Shown: positions 8,396 through 16,789 of the stretch, in pieces | How positions within the stretch are numbered: position 1 is the first letter of the stretch | Layout: every line of letters starts with the position of its first letter | Origin: Acinetobacter sp. YWS30-1 | GTDB lineage: Bacteria; Pseudomonadota; Gammaproteobacteria; Pseudomonadales; Moraxellaceae | Assembly (NCBI RefSeq): GCF_033558715.1 | Contig: NZ_CP114606.1 | Location: forward strand, 248,001-312,000 | DNA: 64,000 nt | Direction of reading: 5' to 3' | Notes under the pieces: generated by a model | Databases searched by the model: none | What the model saw: only the letters and a program-made list of their open reading frames with translations | Told to the model about the DNA's origin: nothing | Made by a program: the position numbers and the translations under genes

Positions 8396-9595
8396 TTAGA
8401 AAATGGCCTCAAGACGTACCATCGCACCCAGATAATGGCTGCGGTCCAGTCGGTCATCATTCAGATAGTTCAGGTCGCCTTGCACAAAGAACCATTCACG
8501 TAAGAAAGGCTGTCTCCAGGACACATAAGGTCCCCAGCGATTTAAGCGTAAATCTTTATCATCCAGATAGCCGCCCGTATAGATGCCATAGTTAAAGCGG
8601 TTGCCCTGGAAAAATTGATGCTGTCTGAAGGTATAGTTGTCCCAGGTCAAATCGTCTTCCTGCTCATCTGCATAGGTTAAACTTAACTGATTGGAAAAAA
8701 AGGCCTCATTGGGACGAGCATGGATCAGTTCCAGGTTGGTCCGCAAATAATTTTCACTCTGCAATCCATAGCGATAAATCTGTTCGGCATGAAAAGAGAA
8801 GTCATTCTGCATCGCCCAGTCTTTGCTGATTTTGGCCCGTACATAGATATCATCCCCAGAACGTACCCCCAGATCCAGATCGCTATCGAAAGGTAGGCCA
8901 TTTGAAAATTCTGACCAGCGTAGTGCAAACGAGCTGTTGTTTTCACGGGTACGGCGAATATCCAGATTTTTATCCCGGGCATTGCCAGGATTTTCATTGG
9001 TAATTGCGACATTGTTATCCAGTTCGTTATCCAGGCTGTCATCACCAAAGACCAGACTTAACTTTTGTTCCAAGGTTGGAAGCTTGATTTTTCCTCGAAT
9101 CCTCGGCTTGATTTCATAGTTTTCATATTTGTCCCAGCTATTATCCAGGATGATTCGCAAAGTCGCAGTTGCTGGCTCATCCGGGTTGGTCTGGCCAAAC
9201 CAGTTATCAATCTTATGTGCGGTGCGGTCTGCCCATTCACGGATTCTTTTCTGCTTTTTGTCAGCCCAAGATTTATCTTCTGTTTCTTCGGTGGTGGGCA
9301 CCATCGCTTCGTCTGACTGTTCAGGTAAAATCGTAGGCGTGGCATCGATCAAGCGTGGAATCTGATCTAAAATACCTGTACCTGTACCTGTACCTGTACC
9401 TGTACCTGTACCTGTACCTGTACCTGTACCTGTACCTGTACCTGTACCTGTACCTGTACCTGTACCTGTACCTGTACCTGTAGGCTGTTCTGTTTCTGCA
9501 GGTTCTGTAGGAGATGCTTCTGCCCAAACTGGGCTACTACTTAATCCCACGCCAAGTGATAGCAATAAGATTCGAGTAATTTGGTTTATTCGCAT
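8396..9595 (-). CDS. Outer-membrane beta-barrel-like protein with a (Thr-Gly)18 tract
   Basis: A 399-residue exported protein of unknown function. The signal peptide spans about residues 1-25 (SSSPVWA-EAS). Residues 39-74 are exactly 18 Thr-Gly dipeptides encoded by 18 perfect ACAGGT repeats. A charged helical stretch follows (about 85-130, including KQKRIREWADRTAHKIDNWFG). The C-terminal ~270 residues alternate hydrophobic and aromatic residues as in beta-strands and end in Phe (MVRLEAIF), suggesting an outer-membrane barrel. I infer that the repeat forms a flexible periplasmic or surface linker. It is not in an obvious operon. Confidence 0.75.
   Translation of the reverse strand: MRINQITRILLLSLGVGLSSSPVWAEASPTEPAETEQPTGTGTGTGTGTGTGTGTGTGTGTGTGTGTGTGTGTGILDQIPRLIDATPTILPEQSDEAMVPTTEETEDKSWADKKQKRIREWADRTAHKIDNWFGQTNPDEPATATLRIILDNSWDKYENYEIKPRIRGKIKLPTLEQKLSLVFGDDSLDNELDNNVAITNENPGNARDKNLDIRRTRENNSSFALRWSEFSNGLPFDSDLDLGVRSGDDIYVRAKISKDWAMQNDFSFHAEQIYRYGLQSENYLRTNLELIHARPNEAFFSNQLSLTYADEQEDDLTWDNYTFRQHQFFQGNRFNYGIYTGGYLDDKDLRLNRWGPYVSWRQPFLREWFFVQGDLNYLNDDRLDRSHYLGAMVRLEAIF
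9374..9481. repeat. Perfect hexanucleotide microsatellite, 18 copies
   Basis: TACCTG on the + strand (ACAGGT in the coding direction) is repeated 18 times without interruption for 108 bases, inside the OMP-like gene. The unit length is a multiple of three, so slippage changes the number of Thr-Gly pairs without disturbing the frame. Confidence 0.97.
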
Positions 9596-9689
9596 GAGTT
9601 GATTCTTGCTCTTATCGTATTTTATTTACTGCGCTAGTTTTCTAAAAAATAAGGAAAAAAAGCAAGGATAAACTACATAACTACATCAA

Positions 9690-11108
9690 TTATTTAATGA
9701 TTTGTGCCTGAATTGCCATATAAAGATCTAAAACCCGTACCGGCTGTGACAATCCTAAAACAATTTGATGAATTTTTTGCCAATTCAAATCCTTATCACG
9801 TTTGAGCATTAAATAAGGATAAGCGATTTCCTGATTGGACAATGCCAGGCGACGTTCTCCATGAATCACCCGAATTTTCTGATGTTCCTGTAGCAATAAA
9901 ATTGGAGTAGAAAAATCAGCGGGCGCTTCCTCAAAATTGATAAATTTCTTTTGATGAATACACCGAGCCGGAATATAGGCATAGCTTTCCTCAGGCATCC
10001 AGACCGTTTCGGCTTGTTGCAGATATATTTCACTGAAAAGATCTATCTGATCAAGACAGGCACCTAAAGCTGCCCATGATATGGATTTTATCTCTATACA
10101 ACGCCGTCCACGTTGCGTGCCCCAGTGCTGGATACAGAAATTGGCCTGCAAGAGGCTCGGTGCGCCTAAGAGCATCAGATATTTCAGACCTTGCCCTTGC
10201 TGATCGGTCTGCATGGAGATATAAACAGGACGTGCCTGCCAGTGCTCTTCCTCGGCATAATATAGCGCTATTTCCAGATCGGCCGGTTGGGAGACAGTCG
10301 GTTGTAATTCTAGGGCACAGAGACGCCGTATAGTCGCTCCAGCATGTTCTAAGGGATGCAGCAGGGCAGAGAATTTACCTAGCTGTATAGATTCAGGAAA
10401 ATTAATATTTTCATCTATTATCAAAATAGAGGATGAACTATCCGTGTTGTCTATTTCTATAGACAGCTCAGCTGTTTTAGCTTCTTCTGTTTCGCTAGTT
10501 GCTCTGTCTAAATCAGGTTTAATTGTTTTAGACAATTGAGGTGCAGTGATCTTGGTCTGGATCTGCGAACTGCCCTGATGATAACGCGCGATTTCTAGGG
10601 TAAGCGTATTGAATTCGGCATCCTGAACAGATAAAGCCGGAATATCCAGTTGGGGATCGAGAGGAAAATATGCGTCTTGTTGCTGTTGCTGCAAAAGCCA
10701 GTGATGGCAATTTGCTAATTCATCCCATTCACTATGTAAAAAATCAGTTTGCTCTACAGGACCCAGCCAGATTTGCCAGCCTTGTTGTGGCTGATGCAAA
10801 AAGGCCCAGCCTGTTTCTGAATGTGCAGTGAGTGCCTGTTGCAGCTGGACAGGATTCTTAAAATAACCGCGATAACAGTGATGAAACTCGGTGCTCGCCG
10901 CAAACTGATGTGCTGCCAGCTCAGGCTGGACACGGGATTTAAAACTTAAAATCTGATTTTTAAAAACAGGTTCATCACAGAGATGAAAAATATCCTGGAG
11001 CCGTTTTTTGGTTCGGGCGGCTTCATATAAACTGAGGGATTTATGTTCTAGTTGCTGCCCCAATTCATTTAATTCTTTAATTAACTTTGCTTTTTCTAAA
11101 GCATTCAT
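9690..11108 (-). CDS. Protein of unknown function, 472 residues
   Basis: I do not recognise a family. Residues 1-45 look like a helical coil (KAKLIKELNELGQQLEHKSLSLYEAARTKKR, split here only for description). Residues 150-240 are low-complexity, Ser/Thr/Glu-rich and probably a linker. The C-terminal 240 residues look globular; near residue 415 the segment IRVIHGERRLALSN is faintly reminiscent of the ParB GERR box, but the rest of that motif is not evident. No signal peptide, so cytoplasmic. The upstream 59-residue gene ends nine bases before this start and is probably co-transcribed. Confidence 0.6.
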   Translation of the reverse strand: MNALEKAKLIKELNELGQQLEHKSLSLYEAARTKKRLQDIFHLCDEPVFKNQILSFKSRVQPELAAHQFAASTEFHHCYRGYFKNPVQLQQALTAHSETGWAFLHQPQQGWQIWLGPVEQTDFLHSEWDELANCHHWLLQQQQQDAYFPLDPQLDIPALSVQDAEFNTLTLEIARYHQGSSQIQTKITAPQLSKTIKPDLDRATSETEEAKTAELSIEIDNTDSSSSILIIDENINFPESIQLGKFSALLHPLEHAGATIRRLCALELQPTVSQPADLEIALYYAEEEHWQARPVYISMQTDQQGQGLKYLMLLGAPSLLQANFCIQHWGTQRGRRCIEIKSISWAALGACLDQIDLFSEIYLQQAETVWMPEESYAYIPARCIHQKKFINFEEAPADFSTPILLLQEHQKIRVIHGERRLALSNQEIAYPYLMLKRDKDLNWQKIHQIVLGLSQPVRVLDLYMAIQAQIIK

Positions 11109-11117
11109 TTTAGCTCT

Positions 11118-11297
11118 CTAGATATATTTGAGTGCTTTATCCAGTGACTTGGCCATGATCATATTGACCGCAAGTTCTACCAATTTATATTCGGTAGAGT
11201 TGGGATCTGGATAACGCTCAGCCATTTCAATCAAAAAATCCACAGAAATTGCCTGCGGAGAAATTTTTCCCTGTATTAATGCTTGAAGCTGGTTCAT
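11118..11297 (-). CDS. 59-residue protein of unknown function
   Basis: A short frame starting MNQLQALIQGKISPQAI and ending KSLDKALKYI, followed by TAG. It sits directly upstream of the 472-residue gene on the same strand with a nine-base gap, the spacing of a translationally linked pair. Composition is normal for a helical cytoplasmic protein (VDFLIEMAERYPDPNSTEYK), with no membrane segment. The ribosome-binding site is weak. No family is recognised; its reality is inferred from the tight spacing and protein-like composition. Confidence 0.55.
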   Translation of the reverse strand: MNQLQALIQGKISPQAISVDFLIEMAERYPDPNSTEYKLVELAVNMIMAKSLDKALKYI

Positions 11298-11503
11298 AAC
11301 AAGAAAGTCTGAAATCCATAAAAGATCAGGTTCTGATTATAAGCATCTGATCGACAAAATACTTGATTATTTTGAGTATTTTTTAAGCGAATTTGGTAGT
11401 TGTTTTTGAATAAAAAGTGAACGAAATCAAAATAAAATAAAAAATAATGAGATTCTTAATACTCGCTAAACAGAAGAACAAGTTAGATTTTTGGAGCCCT
11501 GAA

Positions 11504-11531
11504 ATAAAAACAGACTGAATAATTCAGCCTG
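11504..11531 (-). terminator. Terminator of the small secreted protein gene
   Basis: Read on the minus strand: CAGGCTGAAT/ATTCAGTCTG-type stem followed by TTTTTATTT. Confidence 0.65.
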
Positions 11532-11553
11532 CTGGGAGATTTCGCTTAAAGAC

Positions 11554-11721
11554 TTAAGCCGCTTTTTCAGTTTCTGCAGTTGCAGTATCTGTAGCTACAG
11601 TTTTAACTGGAGCTTTGCTCACAGGGAAATCTGGAAGATAAACCACTTGAGCCATTTGTGCTGAAGCTTGTAGAGAAAAAGCCATCACAGTTGCTGCGCA
11701 TAAAAATTTAACAGTTTTCAT
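11554..11721 (-). CDS. Small secreted protein, 55 residues
   Basis: Signal peptide MKTVKFLCAATVMAFSLQASA, then a 34-residue mature part with the segment AQVVYLPDFPVSK and an Ala/Thr/Glu-rich tail (TATAETEKAA). The ATG at 11721 is preferred over an in-frame start 14 codons upstream because it begins the signal peptide and has AAAGG seven bases before it. Function unknown; the mature peptide is too short for an enzyme. The gene is monocistronic. Confidence 0.6.
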   Translation of the reverse strand: MKTVKFLCAATVMAFSLQASAQMAQVVYLPDFPVSKAPVKTVATDTATAETEKAA

Positions 11722-11763
11722 AACATGACCTTTTAATATCTGGATGTTCAAGAGCTTGAACAA

Positions 11764-12138
11764 GGAAAAAATTAGTCTTAAATCACGTGAAAAATAATAT
11801 CAAATGGCAATTAATAAAAAATGATCAAATCGGCAAGAAAAGCAACTAAATTTAGATAAAATACTCTATAAAACAATATATTAGAATATTTGCTCTAGAT
11901 GGTTTTGGATTGTTTTTTATACATTTTTTAGATGTTTTAGAAGCTTTTAAGCAAACATTTATTTGTTGATTATTTAAAACTAGAGATCCAGATTTAAATT
12001 TTTTTTAAAGCAGTAAGGGCAGATCAGTATTTGTTCATTCCCTGTAAGTTTTTGCTATTACTTGTTTGCTAGGAGCTGTAGAGAAATTTAAATCGACTAA
12101 GATGAATGCTTCTATCTTCACAGAGTGAGTGTTGAATC
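11764..12138. other. AT-rich intergenic region
   Basis: Nothing coding seen. Divergent upstream region of the small secreted protein gene (-) and dodecin gene (+), rich in A/T runs. No operator or repeat could be defined. Confidence 0.5.
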
Positions 12139-12339
12139 ATGGCAATTGCAAAAGTGGTAGAAGTCAATTCAAGCAGTAGTAAAAGCTTTGAGGATGCAAT
12201 TCAAAGTGGCATCGCAAAAGTCACAGAGACGATCAAAAATGTTCAAGGTGCCTGGATCAATGAACAGAAAGTCGTGATTAATGACAATAAAATTACCGAA
12301 TATCGTGTCAATCTAAAGATCAGTTTTCTGGTTGAATAA
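12139..12339 (+). CDS. Dodecin family flavin-binding protein
   Basis: A 66-residue dodecin. The family pattern is clear: KVVEVNSSSSKSFEDAIQSGIAKVTETIKNVQGAWINEQKV, then a C-terminal strand YRVNLKISFLVE. Trp39 in the GAW segment corresponds to the tryptophan that stacks on the isoalloxazine ring. Dodecins assemble into hollow 12-mers that store or buffer riboflavin/FMN-type flavins in the cytoplasm. It is monocistronic with its own terminator. Confidence 0.9.
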   Translation: MAIAKVVEVNSSSSKSFEDAIQSGIAKVTETIKNVQGAWINEQKVVINDNKITEYRVNLKISFLVE

Positions 12340-12353
12340 TTCACATCATTCAT

Positions 12354-12385
12354 AAAAAAATCCCCATCTTAAATGGGGATTTTTT
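12354..12385. terminator. Bidirectional terminator between dodecin and FrnE-like genes
   Basis: Stem ATCCCCAT/ATGGGGAT with flanking A7 and T6 runs. Confidence 0.9.
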
Positions 12386-12395
12386 GATTTAGTTT

Positions 12396-13091
12396 TTACT
12401 CAGGCTTTGCCGGAACATCACAAGCATCTGTAGAACACTGATCAGCTGCTGGCTGTTGTTGTGGTTCCTCTAAAGCTTTTTCAAGAACTTGCAAGAAAAC
12501 TTCCTTCGGCTGAGCACCCGCCAAAGCAATGCGTTGATCAAATACAAAGAACGGAACACCGGTAACTTTGAGCTGGTCATGCGCTACTTCCTGGTCAAAC
12601 TTAACAAAATCCGCAAATTCATCCGAGTCGAGTAAATCATCTACTTCAACCGGGTTCAGGCCAATACGCGCCGCGACATCTTCCAACGTTTCACGTTCAC
12701 CAATTGGCAGGCCTTGCGTCATATAGCTGTAGAAAAAAGCTTCCTGAGCTTCATTGCCCAAGCCTTTGCTTTGTGCCAGGTGAATGATGCGATGCGCATT
12801 CAAGGTATTGCCAGAGTTGGCACCTTCCCAGTTAAATTCAATGCCTTCCTGTTTGGCCATGGCTGCGATATTGCGCTGCATGTCTTCAACTTCTGCCACT
12901 GAACGGCCATATTTTTGTGCCAAACGCTCAGAGTTGGAAACTTCCTGACGGACTGGCGCTTCAGGATCTAGCTGAAAACTATGCCAATGGACTTCAAGTT
13001 CAATTCCGCTTTCCTTTGCAGCAGCTTCCAGCCGTTTTTTACCAATATAGCAAAAAGGGCAGACCACATCTGACCAAATATCTACGCGCAT
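12396..13091 (-). CDS. DsbA-family oxidoreductase, FrnE-like
   Basis: A 231-residue thioredoxin-fold protein of the FrnE/2-hydroxychromene-2-carboxylate isomerase-like DsbA group. The active-site CPFC is at residues 11-14 in DVVCPFCYIGKKRL, and cis-Pro is in VTGVPFFVFDQRIALAGAQP near residue 185. There is no signal peptide, so unlike DsbA it should work in the cytoplasm. A Cys-containing tail (CSTDACDVPAKPE) is an addition to the usual domain and may be redox-active. Some FrnE proteins are tied to oxidative-stress tolerance. Substrates are unknown. Confidence 0.85.
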   Translation of the reverse strand: MRVDIWSDVVCPFCYIGKKRLEAAAKESGIELEVHWHSFQLDPEAPVRQEVSNSERLAQKYGRSVAEVEDMQRNIAAMAKQEGIEFNWEGANSGNTLNAHRIIHLAQSKGLGNEAQEAFFYSYMTQGLPIGERETLEDVAARIGLNPVEVDDLLDSDEFADFVKFDQEVAHDQLKVTGVPFFVFDQRIALAGAQPKEVFLQVLEKALEEPQQQPAADQCSTDACDVPAKPE

Positions 13092-13254
13092 GTCATGTCT
13101 CTAATCTTTGTCTTGTTAGAAGTATGAGGGTGAAGAACTGGAATTTAAAGCCCTGCATCCAGACTAAGTGCAGTTTAATCATTCAAAATATTTAGGAAGT
13201 TAAGCTGATTAGATTTTTATAGATGGATTTGTCCTCGTTTATTTATTATTTTTC

Positions 13255-13282
13255 CCATAAAAAACGCCCCGTAGGGCGTTTT
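13255..13282 (-). terminator. Terminator of the CoA-transferase gene
   Basis: Stem AAAACGCCC/GGGCGTTTT with a CGTA loop; T-run on the minus strand. Confidence 0.9.
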
Positions 13283-13295
13283 CTGAAGCGGTCAA

Positions 13296-14813
13296 TTAAG
13301 CAGTTTTGACTGCAGCTTCTACTGCAAGCATATGACCATTTTCTTCAAAGTTAGAATGCCAAGACAATGCTTCACGAAGCAAGTGAGGGGTATGGCCACC
13401 TTTCGCACATGCACGGTCGAAGTAGTCATTTAATGCATCACGGTACATTGGGTGGGCACAGTTGTCGATGATCGCACGAGCACGCTCACGCGGAGCCAAA
13501 CCACGAAGATCTGCAAGACCTTGTTCAGTCACAAGGATATCAACATCGTGTTCTGCATGGTCGATATGTGAAGCAAACGGCACTACAGAAGAGATGTCGC
13601 CACCTTTCGCGATTGATTTAGTCACGAAGATCGCCAAGTGGGCATTACGCGCGAAGTCACCTGAACCACCAATACCGTTCATCATTTTGGTACCACATAC
13701 GTGAGTTGAGTTCACGTTACCGTAAATATCAAACTCAAGTGCAGTGTTGATGCCGATAATACCTAAACGGCGTACCAGTTCAGGATGGTTTGAAATTTCC
13801 TGTGGACGTAATACAAGTTTGTCTTTGTAGTGCTCAAGGTTGTTAAATACTTTTTCGCCATATTTAGCAGAAAGTGTAATAGAAGAACCTGAAGCAAACT
13901 TCATTTTACCGGCATCGATCAATTCAAAGGTACAGTCTTGTAGTACTTCTGAGTACATGATCAAGTCTTCGAAGTTTGAATCTTTCAGACCCGTCAATAC
14001 GGCGTTTGCAATGGAACCGATCCCTGCTTGAAGAGGGCCAAGGTTTTTCGGTAAACGCTCTTCAGCTACTTCTTTTTCAAAGAAAGCGATCAAGTGGTTA
14101 GCAATTGATTGAGTCTCATCATCTGGTGCAGTTACAGTTGATGGAGAGTCATGCAATTCATTGTTGAATACGATACCCACGATTTTTGAAGGATCAATAT
14201 TGATTGCATGTGTACCGATACGCTCATCCACTTGAGTCAATGGAATTGCTTGACGTGTTGGACGGTAAGTCGGGATGTAGATGTCGTGCAAGCCTTCAAA
14301 TGCAGGACTTAAATTCGTGTTGATTTCAACAATCACTTTCTCAGCAAAAATTGCAAAACTTGCAGAGTTACCTACAGAAGTTGTTGGAATGATGCCGCCA
14401 TCTTCAGTGATCGCAACCGCTTCAATTACCGCCACATCAGGTTTTTTCAACTGCTGGTTACGCATCTGTTCAACGGTTTCAGACAAATGCTGATCGATGA
14501 ACATCACTTCACCTTTGTTGATCGCTTTACGTAAAGTGCTATCTACCTGGAATGGTAAACGACGTGCCAATACGCCTGCTTCAGTGAGTTGCTTGTCCAA
14601 ATCGTTACCGAGTGATGCACCTGTGATCAACGTGATTTTCAGTGGATTTGCTTTTGCGCGTTGTACCAAAGCTAAAGGAACCGCCTTCGCTTCACCAGCG
14701 CGAGTAAAGCCACTCATACCCACAGTCATACCATCTTCGATGAATTCAGCAGCTTGTTCAGGGCTGATGACTTTGTTGTGTAGGGAGGCTAAACGGATAC
14801 GATCTAAAGACAT
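13296..14813 (-). CDS. Acetyl-CoA hydrolase/succinate CoA-transferase family protein
   Basis: A 505-residue member of the acetyl-CoA hydrolase/transferase family, closest in appearance to succinyl-CoA:acetate CoA-transferases (AarC/ScpC type). The catalytic glutamate is probably Glu289 in YSEVLQD. The C-terminal domain has GTKMMNGIGGSGDFARNA and the later LVTEQGLADLRGLAPRERA, both diagnostic. It exchanges CoA between succinyl-CoA and acetate and so handles acetate in the cytoplasm. The second ATG is chosen because GAGAG lies six bases upstream; a first ATG four codons earlier lacks a binding site. Confidence 0.9.
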   Translation of the reverse strand: MSLDRIRLASLHNKVISPEQAAEFIEDGMTVGMSGFTRAGEAKAVPLALVQRAKANPLKITLITGASLGNDLDKQLTEAGVLARRLPFQVDSTLRKAINKGEVMFIDQHLSETVEQMRNQQLKKPDVAVIEAVAITEDGGIIPTTSVGNSASFAIFAEKVIVEINTNLSPAFEGLHDIYIPTYRPTRQAIPLTQVDERIGTHAINIDPSKIVGIVFNNELHDSPSTVTAPDDETQSIANHLIAFFEKEVAEERLPKNLGPLQAGIGSIANAVLTGLKDSNFEDLIMYSEVLQDCTFELIDAGKMKFASGSSITLSAKYGEKVFNNLEHYKDKLVLRPQEISNHPELVRRLGIIGINTALEFDIYGNVNSTHVCGTKMMNGIGGSGDFARNAHLAIFVTKSIAKGGDISSVVPFASHIDHAEHDVDILVTEQGLADLRGLAPRERARAIIDNCAHPMYRDALNDYFDRACAKGGHTPHLLREALSWHSNFEENGHMLAVEAAVKTA

Positions 14814-15018
14814 TTCAACTCTCATAAATTCTTAAATAATGATACGGATTGTACCGATCAAAAAATGTATTTTGCATAGGTGTTAGGCTAAGGTCTAATT
14901 TTTTAGCTAAATGTAGGTATAATGAAAAATGATGTTTTTTAAATGATTGAATTATTAAAAATTAAAATGAATTATATAGAAATACTAAAAAGTCGTTTGT
15001 TGCTTTTATGATCACTTA

Positions 15019-16479
15019 CTAGAAGTGATCAGTGAGCGTTTGACGAATTTTATCTAAGGTGGTTGGGGCAGCGGGTGCCTCGGAATCTGCTGTTTTCAGG
15101 GGTAAGGCGATAATGGCTTCCAGACCGCCTTCAGGCCGATTCTGGATATGCAGCTCACCTGAGTGAATATCTACAATACGTTTGACAATGGCCAGACCCA
15201 GACCACTACCTTGTACGGTACGCGCAGAATTTCCACGAACAAAAGGTTGCATCAGCGCTTCAATCTGGTCTTCCGGAATCCCTTCACCATGATCGGCCAC
15301 ACTGATCATCAGTTTATGGTTCTGCACATAGGCAGCCAGCTCGATCGGTTCGGCACCATAGCGTTTCGAGTTGTTGATCAGATTACCAATCAGACGTTTC
15401 AGCGACATGCTGCGTACCTCAACCAGGGGTATCTCTTGAGGTGTAAAGCGAATATCGAGTGGCTTAAACTGCTTGACCAGTTCCTGCAACAGCACATTAA
15501 CATTGGTTTCTTGCAGTTCTTCATCGGAGCCATCCCGCATATAGGAAATGAACTGGTTCAGAATGGCATCCATATCCTCCACGTCATAAATCAGACCTTC
15601 CTTGAGGAAGTCTTCATCCGGCATCATTTCTGCGCTCAGACGGATACGGGTCAACGGCGTACGAAGGTCATGTGAAATCCCCGCGAGCATGATTCGACGA
15701 TCACGCTCGGTTTGATCCAAGGTATAAATCATCTGGTTAAAGGCATGATTCACCTGACGGATTTCCAGCGGACCATGATTGGTATCCAGATAAGGGGCGG
15801 AACCATTTTTACTATAGCTGTTTGCTGCATTCTGTAGGCGGCGTAAAGGACGGTTCAGCTGACGCACCAGGGTCAGAATAATAATGCCGGCAATGAGTGG
15901 TGTACCAAGCAGCCAGCCTAGAATCAGTTCAGGGCTATAGTTGGCATAGGTTTTAAGAGGTTCACGTACCCAGTTGCCATTCATTTCAGGGGTTTGAATC
16001 CAGATGCGTGGACTTGGCTTGAACTGGAAATAAACGGTTGCCTGTTCGATTCTTAATTCTTTGGCCAGTTTGGTTTCAATCTGGTTAGTAAAGAATTCAG
16101 CAATAACCTTGTCTTTTACATTGGGGTATTCAGCCGGATTGGTGACATATTCGATTCCGATCCGGTTTTTGAGCCAGGTATCAATATCGACTTCCTGTTC
16201 TTTATGATAAAGACGCAGGTCCGGATTGTTGAGAATTTCTAGCTCCATGGCCAGATAACGCGCGTGTTGCTGAATTTCAGGTAAATAAAGTGTGCGCCAG
16301 AAAAACCAGATTGACATGAACAGGCTGAAACAGACCACAAAGACCACCAGTACAGTGGTTCGCATCGCTGCAGAGCGCGGCTTGATTTTGTCCAGAAAGC
16401 GTTCCCAAGGGGTACGTTTTTTTTCTGAGTAGCTGACAAAATCGGTAAATTTTTGTGGGTCGATGGGGTCGAGTTTCAC
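15019..16479 (-). CDS. envZ: EnvZ-type sensor histidine kinase
   Basis: A 486-residue sensor kinase. Membrane segments lie near residues 40-64 and 190-212, enclosing a periplasmic sensor of about 125 residues. HAMP follows, then the H-box ISHDLRTPLTRIRL with phospho-accepting His270, N-box NLINNSKRYG and G-boxes DHGEGIP and GSGLGLAIV. The EnvZ-type H-box, and an ompR-like gene immediately upstream on the same strand, support the assignment. It would phosphorylate OmpR in response to osmolarity or related envelope signals. The spacing to ompR, about 310 bases, is unusually large. An 18-bp inverted repeat (TGATCACTT/AAGTGATCA) overlaps the stop codon but has no T-run. Confidence 0.88.
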   Translation of the reverse strand: MKLDPIDPQKFTDFVSYSEKKRTPWERFLDKIKPRSAAMRTTVLVVFVVCFSLFMSIWFFWRTLYLPEIQQHARYLAMELEILNNPDLRLYHKEQEVDIDTWLKNRIGIEYVTNPAEYPNVKDKVIAEFFTNQIETKLAKELRIEQATVYFQFKPSPRIWIQTPEMNGNWVREPLKTYANYSPELILGWLLGTPLIAGIIILTLVRQLNRPLRRLQNAANSYSKNGSAPYLDTNHGPLEIRQVNHAFNQMIYTLDQTERDRRIMLAGISHDLRTPLTRIRLSAEMMPDEDFLKEGLIYDVEDMDAILNQFISYMRDGSDEELQETNVNVLLQELVKQFKPLDIRFTPQEIPLVEVRSMSLKRLIGNLINNSKRYGAEPIELAAYVQNHKLMISVADHGEGIPEDQIEALMQPFVRGNSARTVQGSGLGLAIVKRIVDIHSGELHIQNRPEGGLEAIIALPLKTADSEAPAAPTTLDKIRQTLTDHF

Positions 16480-16789
16480 TGAGCAATCCTGTGCTATGAC
16501 TTCAGCAAATTATTATGAGTTGATTAAAAGGCCTTATCACACCGGAGTCAAACCATCTGTAATTTAGATATAGGTTGAAACCTTCGGTTCGACCTACTTT
16601 TGTTTCGGCAAAAGTAGGCAAAACCATTTTCATTCGCAAAACTCGTCAAATTGCGGCAAGTAATCAATTTATCGCAGAAACATTAGAGATGAATACCTCC
16701 TGCCTCAAACAGTTGCGAATGAATTTGTCACGTAATTAAAAACTAAATTGATAGACGGACGAATATTTTACTTTCTTCTAATAAGAAAA
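16480..16789. other. Repeat-bearing gap between ompR and envZ
   Basis: 310 non-coding bases separate genes usually joined or overlapping. Most of the gap is occupied by the stem-loop cluster described as a repeat at 16573-16721. Confidence 0.6.
16573..16721. repeat. Stem-loop-rich intergenic element, possible repeat family member
   Basis: Contains a perfect 10-bp stem CCTACTTTTG/CAAAAGTAGG with loop TTTCGG (16593-16618), an imperfect hairpin just before it (GGTTGAAACC/GGTTCGACC), and a longer-range inverted pair CATTCGCAA/TTGCGAATG (16631-16639 and 16713-16721). The arrangement resembles a small non-autonomous intergenic repeat. Only this copy was noticed in the window. Confidence 0.45.

Noticed and set aside
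9374..9481. Could be mistaken for a CRISPR-like repeat array
   Set aside because: The unit is six bases with no spacers, so it is a microsatellite.
9321..9527. A (Tyr-Arg)n open frame on the minus strand across the hexamer tract
   Set aside because: It is a frame shadow of the Thr-Gly-coding repeat in the OMP-like gene; it has no ribosome-binding site and lies within that gene.
15009..15031. A Rho-independent terminator at the end of envZ
   Set aside because: The inverted repeat is good but is followed by A-rich, not T-rich, sequence on the minus strand.
15163..15675. 170-codon frame on the + strand
   Set aside because: Antisense to envZ, which has all kinase motifs in order; the plus frame shows no domain.
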